Assembly: GCA_963556495.2 (NCBI GenBank)
Contig: OY747714.1
Span: 51,345,041 to 51,409,040, forward strand
DNA length: 64,000 nucleotides
DNA from: Valencia hispanica
Taxonomy: Eukaryota; Chordata; Actinopteri; Cyprinodontiformes; Valenciidae
Direction: 5' to 3'
The position numbers and the translations under genes were made by a program. Below, one piece after another: positions 56,108 to 64,000 of this stretch. Every line of letters begins with the position of its first letter. Within the stretch, counting starts at the first letter, position 1. Below the pieces are notes generated by a model. That model ran no database searches, was not told the origin of the DNA, and saw nothing but the letters and a program-made list of their open reading frames with translations.

Positions 56108-56650
56108 ATTCAAATTCAAATTCAAAATTACTTTATTAATCCCAAAGGGAAATTAAATGTTGTTGTAACTCATTATGCAAGTTCCTTCAAAGATTTGTTG
56201 TAGATGCTGATGGCTGTGGGTAGGGATGATCTCTTGTAGTGCTCTGCAGATCTGAAGAAGCCTCTGACTGAAGACGCTCTGTAGTTGTATGACAGTCTGA
56301 TGTAGAGGATGCTCTGGATCTATGGCGTCTTCTTTTCAACTCATCAGGGTTTTGTGGCTGTAGTTGAGGTATTATTTGAGCTTTTGTGATGTTAATCAGC
56401 TGCTGCCAGTTGTAACCCACCTTGTTGCCATGGTTATGCATCATAACAAATGTCCAGAAATAAAAAGTATCAGCAAAAATCCTTCCAGCTGCACAGCATT
56501 CAAAACCAGAGAGAACAGTTGTCCACAAAAACAATGTTTCTACCAGAAATGTAAGAATAAAAGTTTTAAAAAAGAAAAAAGTATGAACCAAAGTAACAGA
56601 GCTACTCCAACATGCTGCCACCTTGAGTGGCGCAATTCCGGAATATTCAA
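56108..56650 (-). mobile_element. LINE deletion derivative: 5' start fused to 3' end
   Basis: Minus strand starts GAATTGCGCCACTCAAGGTGG, gives an ORF1-like N-terminus ending LKRRRHRSRAS, and then passes straight into a LINE-type 3' end: TTTCCCTTTGGGATTAATAA followed by TTGAATTTGAATTTGAATG. About 4 kb of body is absent. It interrupts the L2-C linker; ATTCAA flanks both sides (56108 and 56645) as a possible TSD. Confidence 0.55.
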
Positions 56651-56689
56651 TTTTTACATTAATTTATATTCAATCTGTACCTCAATACC

Positions 56690-57865
56690 GAACCCACAAC
56701 CAGTGCCATCCCCAATCAACAACAATGTGGAGAAAATGTCTGAATTCCACGAATTAAACCAAAGCAACCTTGAAAAAATCATTATCCAATTAAGCTCCTC
56801 CTCCTGCTGTCTTGATATCCTACCCACAGCTTTTCTAAAGAAAGTTCAACCTGTTATTGGGTCTGATCTTGTTCAAATAGTGAACTCATCCCTGCTATCA
56901 GGTGTCTTCCCTCAGGCTTTAAAAACAGAAGTTATTAAACCACTACTAAAGAAGAAGAATCTGGACAACACGTTAATGCAGAACTACAGGCCAATCTCTA
57001 ATCTTCCATTCATCAGTAAGATTATTGAAAAAGCCGTTAATTCAGCAGTTAAATAGCTTTATAACAATGACAAACCGTTTTGATGTTTTTCAGTCTGGTT
57101 TCCGTGCTCAACACAGCACTGAGACTGTCCTCGTCAAAGTATTCAATGACATCCGGATAAATACAGACTGTGGTAGAACCACAGTGCTGGTTCTGTTGGA
57201 CCTCAGTGTTGATCATAATATATTTTTGGAACGACTGGAGAGCTGGGTCGGACTCTCTGGTACAGGACTTGGCTGGTTTGAGTCTTTCCTAAAGAACAGG
57301 GACTTCTATGTTTCAATAGGAAACTTTTCATCAGAATGATCAGAAATCACATGTGGGGTGCCCCATGGCTCCATCTTAGGGCCCCTTCTATTTAATATCT
57401 ACATGCTCCCACTAGGCAAGATTATAGCAACCAATGACATTAGCTACCATAACTACGCGGATGACACTCAGCTTTGCATTACAATGTCACCAGGTGACTC
57501 TGAACCCATTCAAACCCTAAATCAATTAATTGACCAAATAAATGGATGGATGTGAGAGAATAGACTTCAAAATACTCCTACTAGTTTTTAAATCATTACA
57601 TGGCTTAGCACCAAAATATATTGTAGACCTGTTGTCACGGTACCAACCACCCAGACCACTCAGGTCCTCCAACTCTAGCCTACTAAACATCCCTAGACTC
57701 AGAACTAAACATGGAGAAGCAGCTTTCAGTTTCTATGCTCCCCTTATCTGGAACAGACTTCCTGACGAGTGTAGAGCTGCTGAAACTCTGAACTGCTTTA
57801 AATCGAGACTAAAAACCATCTGTTTAGAATTGCCTTTGAGTAAATGCTTGATGTCATATGTATGA
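56690..57865 (+). pseudogene. L2-C RT, deleted and frameshifted
   Basis: 56736-57056: LNQSNLEKIIIQLSSSSCCL, LKTEVIKPLLKKKNLDNTLM, YRPISNLPFISKIIEKAV. 57025-57339: VFQSGFRAQHSTETVLVKVF, TTVLVLLDLSVDHNIFLERL (the 'AAFDT' part after LDLS is missing). 57358-57555: [33 protein letters not shown] (catalytic box). After INGWM a deletion joins to ERIDFKILLLVFKSLHGLAP and RTKHGEAAFSFYAPLIWN. Confidence 0.8.
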
Positions 57866-58083
57866 AATGTGTTCATGCTCTCTTGCTGTATTGATCTTTC
57901 TCTTGTTTTATTGATCTTTCTCTTGCTGATTGTGTATCATGTGTAATGTGTGTTTCTTTTACTTTTAATTTCCCATGTTATATTCCACGTCTGTTTGTTT
58001 TGTTTTTAAAATCACCAAATCATGTAAAGCACCTTGAATTAACCTGCTGTTGAAAGTAAGCTATACAAATAAAATTGCCTGGC

Positions 58084-58176
58084 CTTGTGTGTGTGTGAGC
58101 ATGCTGCTGCATATAAGGCGCAATGACGAACCCATGGGCCCCGCCGGCAACTGGGTGCGCGGTGGGGGGGGGTCGT
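58084..58176 (+). mobile_element. Tiny rearranged piece of the GC-rich L1-Tx1 3' UTR
   Basis: GTGAGCATGCTGCTGCATATAAGG joins (split: GAGCATGCTGCTGCATA) to a block matching 6760-6800 (GACGAACCCATGGGCCCCG). In the long copy (6545-6800) these lie about 190 bp apart, so this is a deletion derivative. Confidence 0.5.
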
Positions 58177-59339
58177 CCATGACCATATCCAAACAATTTA
58201 GGTTCAAAACAAAACAAATAAATTCCCCACATAGTTACCTAATGTATTTAAGAATTTAGTCCTGCTTGCATGGGTTCTTCAGACCCTGCTTTTTAGAATC
58301 TTAAAGATGTTACACTAAGGATTATCTTTGCAGCCACCTTAGTTAAAAGTTCAATAAACAAATTCCTCCTGCTTTTTGTTAAAAAAATGTTTTACTCAGG
58401 ACACTGTTTAACTTACCTAATTAATATCTCTGCTGCTGTTATTTGTTTTGATCTTTTTCTTACAGTTTATTCTGTTAACTACTTGGAAAATAATACATTT
58501 ACTTTTAATGAACAACTTTACCTGCACAACTGTAAAGCATCTGTTTTTCAAATTATGTAACTCAGTTGCACATTCAAATTTGAGTATTCCACTTTATTTA
58601 ATAACCAAGACGTCAAACACTTAAGTAGCAATACTTCGTTACCTTACTTAAGAAAAATAATTGCATTTATACTTCACTGGAGTAATTATCTATTGGCCTA
58701 CTTTTTCCCTCTACTCCTTCCATTTCAACGCCATTACCTGTACTTTATACTGCTTATATTTTAAAAATAACCTTGTTACTCCTGTTTCATTTAGTCTTCA
58801 AAAGGAACACACACAAAAAAAACATCAAACCTCAAAGAATGCTACAACTGAATAGAATTTGAATGTGGTTTGATAGTAGTTAATATTTTCCACATTCGTC
58901 CCGTTTAGAACGATGACCAAAATTTTGAATCTATTTTGAGTCATCATTTTTCTGTCTTAATGAAGTTAACTAATTTAAAATAGAAACCAAGTAATCTTTC
59001 AAATTCACACTGTGTGGAGGTCTCACCTGATGGCTCAAAAATTGCACTAAATGCATACATTTTATATATGCAGCTGAAACAGGTAGCCTAGTGTATCCCA
59101 AATGCTTCATTATTAACATTTTTATTAAACATTACAATCATTATGGCCTAAAGTAAAAGTTCTTTGGGGTCGAAGTGTGGCTAAAGCTTCATTCTTTAAT
59201 GTTTTAATTCTTAGTCTGTTTTATCCTTTTTACCTCCCTTGTGTGAATCTAAATGGTTCCGTTATCTGTCACTTGTATTGTGTCACTTATATTAATGCTT
59301 CATCAGTGTCGGGATCTATTGTGATTGTTTACAACCAGA
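58177..59339. other. Unassigned AT-rich region
   Basis: Contains TACTTAAGTAGCAATACTT-like sequence near 58620-58640 that resembles a common fish DNA transposon motif. No gene is recognised. Confidence 0.3.
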
Positions 59340-59460
59340 GAATCGCGGCACATGGCCTGCATTTGTATAGCGCTTTTTCAGTCAGAGGACCACAAAGCGC
59401 TTTACACTACATTCAGTCATTCACGCACACATTCACACACTGATGGTGGCAAGCTACTAC
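59340..59460 (+). repeat. L2-type 3'-tail repeat, interrupted by BEL/Pao
   Basis: TTTGTATAGCGCTTTTTCAG ... AAAGCGCTTTACACTACATT ... CACACACTGATGGTGGCAAG is a common fish repeat tail (LINE or SINE 3' end). It stops at 59460, exactly where the BEL/Pao element's LTR begins. Confidence 0.55.
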
Positions 59461-59472
59461 TGTTAAGTCAAG

Positions 59473-62400
59473 TTGGTGATTTTTTTATATATTTTAATTT
59501 TGGACCTGCAAAAGTCAGAAACTGCAACTGCCACTCGTGACTTTCTGGACTGGTGGAAGTGGGACAGTCTTGGTGCTGCATGTGTCCCCAAATGTGGAGG
59601 ATGTCGTTGTGGGAACTGTCAGCCAGGTGGGAAGGAGATGACACTAGCTGAAGAAAGAGAACTTCAAGTAGTCAGAGAAGGCCTTACCTACATTGAAGGA
59701 GACAGTCATAGTAACGAGCCACACTGGCATGCGAAATACCCATGGGTGGGGGACCCAGCATCACTGCCTAGCAACAGAAAAGCTGTTGAGGCTACCTTCC
59801 TTAGGACTGAGAGACAACTAAATAAGGAACCAGAGTGGAAGGTTGCTTACACTGCTCAAGTACATGACATGATCAAACGAGGAGCAGCACTGAAACTGTC
59901 GGATGAGGTGATCAGAAACTGGACTGGACCTGTGTGGTACGTCAGTCACCTCATTGCACCCAACCCACATTCTGCTACAACTCCAGTGAGGCTTGTGTGG
60001 AATAGCAGCCAGAGGTTCAAGGGAGTCAGTCTAAATGACTTACTAATGAAAGGTCCAGATGTGCTCAACCAGATTCGTACTGTCCTCCTCAGATTTCGGG
60101 GCGGAGTGTATGCTGCACTAGGAGATATTTAAAAAATGTATAACTCCGTTTGGTTAGAGGAGCAGGAGATGCATTTGCATAGATTCCTCTGGCGTGATTC
60201 AGAAGAGGAAGAACTGGAAGAATATGCAATCACCAGGGTAAATATTGGAGACAAACCGGCTGGTTGCATAGCACAGGTTGCAATGCGTGAAACTGCAAAC
60301 CTTCCTCCATTTGCTCATTTTGAAGAGGAACGAGATGTAATCCACCATAATGCTTATGTCAACGACATACTTGTTTCCCATAACAACTTTAACCAGTTAA
60401 AGGTTATGACAGAAAATGTGGTGCAGATCCTGAAAAGTGGAGGATTTGAACTCAAACCTTGGGTTTTCTCTGGGCAAAGTGGGAGGCTGGAGGACAAAAG
60501 TGAGTTGGAAAAGATTCAAGCAAAGTCTATAATCCTGCCAAACCAGATAAAACAAGGCGACAATAAAGCACTTGGTCTGGGTTATGATGTAAAAGAGGAC
60601 AAACTTCAAATTATGACTGCAATTAATTTTGCAAGGAGGAAGAAGAAAATGCGACTTGGACAAAACCTGGCAAAGGATGAAATAAGTGCCTCAACACCCA
60701 ATCCACTCACAAGAAGAGAGCTGCTTAGTCAAGTGTCAGGACTGTATGATCCTGTTGGTTTGGGAACACCAGTCAAGCAAAGGGGAGCCATTCTTGTACG
60801 AAAAGCTTTCCAAGAGTCAAAAGAAAGAGATTGCTCACCTGAAGAAACATGGGACACAGCACTCTCCAATGGGCTTCGTGATGAAGCAATCACACTTTTT
60901 GAAGAGTATGCTGAACTTGCAAAGATCAAATTCCCAAGATCATTGACGCCTGCTAGTTTTACCAACCGACCCATTGCTATCACATTTTGTGATGGGAGTG
61001 AGCAACCTTTTGGTGCAGTAATGTACCTAAGATGGAGCACAGAACAAGGACCAGAGATTAGACTGGTGGAGTCCAAAGCAAAACTAACTCCAATGGAGCA
61101 GAGAGGAGATGCTGTAAGATCAGAAATGAGTGGGGCCGTATTTGCAGCTCGTTTGAAGAAATATTTTGAAGTCCATAGTCAAATTCAGGTAGAAAGATGG
61201 TATCATCTCCTGGACAGTCAAACAGTATTGGGAGCAATACAAAGAGACAGTTATGGGTTTCAAACATTCTTTGCAAATAGGATTGGAGAGATTCAGAGCA
61301 GTACAAAGGTTGAAGACTGGGGTTGGATTCCTGGCTCTCTAAATATTGCAGATGTTATTACAAGAGGTACGGAAGCAAATAACCTAAATGAAGAATCTGA
61401 GTGGCAAGATGGGCCAAGGTTCTTGACTTTGCCAGAAGAGAAGGGGCCAATAAAGACAGCTAAAGAATTAGCAACCACTGCTAAAGAAGGTGTCAACAAA
61501 TTGCAGAAGAAAACATTTGTTGCTGCACTGACAAGAGCTAAGGCCAGAAAGCTTGATGACCTAAATAAAGTTCTGATGGAGCAGAAAAGACCACCTGCAG
61601 GGTCAGTTATCCAAAGCCTGGTGGATGTGAAACGCTTCAGCTCTTTGTCCTGACTAGTCAAAACAGTGGCAGGGCTTTGGAGAGCAGCAAAACGGTTGAG
61701 AGGAAACAATAAACTCATGAAGAAATTACAGTGGGAGGCAGTTCCTCTGACAGATGTATCAACAAGGGAACGAGAAGATGCTTTTAGAGACATTTGTCTT
61801 GCTGCACAAAATGACCTAATTCTTCCTAAAGCCACGAGAGATCGACTGGTAGTCTACAAGGATTTGGATTCAGGATTGCTGGTTTGTGGTGGTCGCATTC
61901 AGATCTACAAAGAAGATCAAGTCAGTGTCCCAATTCTACCCTACGACTCCTGGGTGTCCACTTTACTGGCCCGGGAAGCCCATAACCAGAATCACGAGGG
62001 AGTGGCTGGAACTCTATTGAGGATGAGAGCCAAAGCCTGGGTTATAAAAGGGAGAAGAATTGTTAAACGTGTTGTAGATGATTGCCTAATTTGCAGAAAA
62101 ACAAAGGCAAAGAAATGTGAGCAGGTTATGGGCTGTTTACCACCTGAAAGAATAGAACCTGCTGCACCATTCACATTCACAACAGTAGATGTGTTTGGGC
62201 CTTACCACGTAAGAGACGATGTAAGGAAGAGAGTAACACAGAAGGTCTGGGGTGTTTAGTTTTGTTGCATGGCCAGCAGAGCCATCCATGCAGAAATCGC
62301 AAGTGATTTATCAACTGAAGGATTTCTAGTGGCTTACCAAAGATTTACTGCAATCAGAGGACATCCGCGGAAGATCTGGTCAGACCCTGGCACCAACTTT

Positions 62401-63039
62401 ATTAGAGCTAAGCCAGTGTTGAAAGAGATGTATCGATTCCTCGACCACCAGGACAAGGCAAGTTTGGAAGAGCTTTCAGCCAAGAATGGAACTGAGTGGG
62501 TGTGAAAAATCCATCCAGCAGATTCTCCACACAGGAATGGTGCTGCTGAAGCTGCTGTGCGTGTCATGAAAAGAGCACTTCAAAATGTTGGACAGGAGAC
62601 CTCATTGACTTATAGTGAGTTCCTGACAGCGCTCTATTCAGCAGCCAACCTAGCAAACCAGCGACCTATTGATGCCAGGACACAAAGTCGGGAGGACTGC
62701 ATCTGCTACATCACACCAAATACCCTACTACTCGGCCGAGCATCACCAGGAGGGGATTCGAGAACTTATGATTTTATCAGTTATCCCTACAAAAGACTCA
62801 GAGCCATCCAAGAAGAAGTGGACAAATTCTGGAGAGGATGGAGCCAACTCGCCCGTCCCAACCTGTTTATCCGGAGCAAGTGGCATACTACACAAAGGAA
62901 TGTTGCTGTCGGGGACATTGTTTGGTTAAGTGACCAGAATGCTCTGAGAGGACAGTTCCGGTTGGGTAAAGTGGTTTGCACTAATCCAGATAGTAAGGGT
63001 ATAGTGAGGGCTGTTCATGTTAAGGTTACTCCTAGTTAA
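59473..63039 (+). pseudogene. BEL/Pao pol: RT, RNase H, integrase; four in-frame stops
   Basis: A single reading frame from RT to integrase end, interrupted by stops at 60130, 61651, 62257 and 62503 but with no frameshift. RT: GPVWYVSHLIAPNPHSATTP, RLVWNSSQRFKGVSLNDLL; the catalytic box is NAYVNDILVSH, where the first Asp of the usual YVDD is Asn. Then the Pao-type region (LTRRELLSQVSGLYDPVGLG), RNase H-like (TFCDGSEQPFGAVMY, LLDSQTVLGAI), an integrase zinc-binding H...C-x2-C (EAHNQNHEGVAG, DDCLICRKTKAK) and DDE core pieces (VDVFGPYHV, WSDPGTNFI, NGAAEAAVRVMK). It is non-functional. Confidence 0.87.
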
Positions 63040-63279
63040 TGTGCTCCTGAGAAAAAAACAAAGGGTAGTCGGAGAAAAAAAGAACAGTTAAGTTTTGGTG
63101 AAGGTAAAGAAAAGGTAACTATTCTTCATAGAGATGTTAGGCGTTTGGTGGTCTTGTTGCCTGTGGAAAAACAGACAGGAAATTAGTTTCACGCTTTTAG
63201 TGTAAAAAAAATAAAAAAAATAAAAATTAGCTGGGAATTTGCGATATTCTGATAATTCACAAGAATATCGAGTGGGAGG

Positions 63280-64000
63280 TGTTAAGTCAAGTTGGTGATT
63301 TTTTTATATATTTTAATTTTAAAATGAGAAAAATAATAAATAAAAAAAATTAGAAAAGTCTAAAGAGAAAATATATATAAAATGCAGAAAAAATAAGGGA
63401 AACACAGAAATGGGTGAGAAAAATGCGCAGTATTGATTATCCCGTGAGAGTGGGCGTGCCGGGATGTTTTTCATGCAGCACGCCAGGTGAGAGACAGAGA
63501 GCTGTCAGCACCTGGAAGAGGAGGACAGATTCTCCGACCCTCCGTGGACTCGCTAAGACGAAAAAGGTGTCTAAAACTCTGGAGAGGCAGCCGGTAAGAC
63601 GCCGATCTGAAACGGGTGAACCGTAATCGCGATCAGAGAGTTGTGTGCAGCGCAGCTCAGTTTTGGTGACGCAGATTGCATCGCGCGTCATGCGGTGTTT
63701 ATTAGATAATTAGTCGGGTTTTTGTTTGCACTTAAACCTTTTATATTATAAATTAAATTACTCTTTAATGGTTTAATTATGCACTGGTTGATTATATATA
63801 AATCTTAAATGATTGAAATCATGTATTTAAACAAATCAAACCTGTAGAAATGAGTGGATCTTTAAGAATATATTTTTGTGTGTTTAGGTTTTCACCTGCT
63901 TTCACCAACTTTATTTAATAAAGTTTGACACTTTGATTTACTCAAAGAAAAGAAACAAACTTATGCTCTGGTCTTCTGTGAAATGCCTGTAAAAGGATAA
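63280..64000 (+). repeat. BEL/Pao 3' LTR (right end outside window)
   Basis: Begins TGTTAAGTCAAG directly after a purine tract. It contains AATAAA-like signals (TATTTAATAAAG near 63915). The terminal CA and flanking duplication lie beyond 64000 or cannot be placed. Confidence 0.7.

Larger units (their letters stand above)
49624..58080 (+). mobile_element. Long L2-C LINE (ORF1 to 3' end) split by hAT and a LINE derivative
   Basis: Left piece 49624-49670 (GCCACCAGGAGAAACCC ... CGGACACATAACAAA), then the hAT insertion, then 53943-58080. The uninterrupted order is shown by the copy at 24774-24830. Contents in order: ORF1 with esterase-like region (about 53990-54450), endonuclease (54950-55600), linker, RT (56690-57580), C-terminus and 3' UTR ending GCCTGGCCTT. 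A second insertion at 56108-56650 splits the linker. The RT C-terminal region (after INGWM, 57555) is deleted to REFRIDF, removing about 350 bp. Confidence 0.85.
59461..64000 (+). mobile_element. BEL/Pao LTR retrotransposon, 5' LTR and gag deleted
   Basis: Starts TGTTAAGTCAAGTTGGTGAT, identical over about 40 bp to the 3' LTR start at 63280. Right after those 40 bp the sequence jumps to pol, so most of the 5' LTR, primer site, gag and protease are gone. Pol runs to 63039, followed by an A-rich 3' region, a purine tract AGTGGGAGG (63271-63279) and a 3' LTR continuing to the window edge. Confidence 0.88.

Noticed and set aside
56187..56621. 144-codon minus ORF as a membrane-protein gene
   Set aside because: It spans the fusion of a LINE 5' start and 3' end. 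The hydrophobic N-terminus is leader sequence and the end is out of frame with the LINE's C-terminus.

Overview
This window looks like vertebrate, almost certainly teleost, genomic DNA. It contains typical fish retroelement families (L2/Maui-type, Rex1/Babar, Rex3/RTE, L1-Tx1, an RNase H-bearing I/Nimb-like LINE, BEL/Pao), a ZMYM1-like hAT transposon, and a poly-C2H2 zinc-finger gene with GT-AG introns. Family names come from recognising protein motifs, not from a database search. I saw no rRNA, tRNA or CRISPR.

Layout. 1-2246: L2 LINE ('L2-A') running off the left edge. 2268-2594: solo-LTR-like repeat. 2609-3116: two-exon remnant of a host gene (SAMD3-like family). 3126-3821: a short duplication with one intron-less and one intron-bearing copy. 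3822-6092: I/Nimb-like LINE (-) split by a Rex3 copy with a 12-bp target-site duplication (TSD). 6095-17385: old L1-Tx1 LINE (-) with a GC-rich 3' UTR of about 3 kb, split by a nearly complete two-ORF L1-Tx1 (+, 9918-15410). 17390-20297: DNA-transposon, Rex1 and L2 debris.

20298-33170 (-): the one convincing host gene, a C2H2 zinc-finger gene. An acidic N-terminal exon at about 33 kb splices in phase 0 to a 16-finger exon at 20.3-21.8 kb. The 11-kb intron between them is packed with Tc1, L2, L1-Tx1 and Rex1 pieces and an LTR-like repeat. Upstream of it, 33.4-43.2 kb is again mostly mobile DNA: an L2-B LINE hit by a poly(A)-tailed retrocopy, an L2-in-L2 nest, a 947-bp palindromic element, and a 5'-truncated L1-Tx1. 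A CpG-rich segment near 43.4 kb ends in a perfect splice donor on the minus strand and could be the gene's untranslated first exon.

44.3-59.4 kb: a promoter-like segment, an inverted L2-A, and a long L2-C element (49.6-58.1 kb) interrupted by a complete hAT transposon (49671-53942) and by a LINE with fused ends. 59461-64000: BEL/Pao retrotransposon lacking most of its 5' LTR and gag; its pol is one uninterrupted frame carrying four stop codons. The 3' LTR runs off the right edge.

The window is therefore a layered archive of transposition around one zinc-finger gene. I see no clear new multi-gene system. The best leads are the retrocopy, the spliced/unspliced duplicate pair, the large foldback element, the GC-rich LINE 3' UTR and the zinc-finger block duplication.
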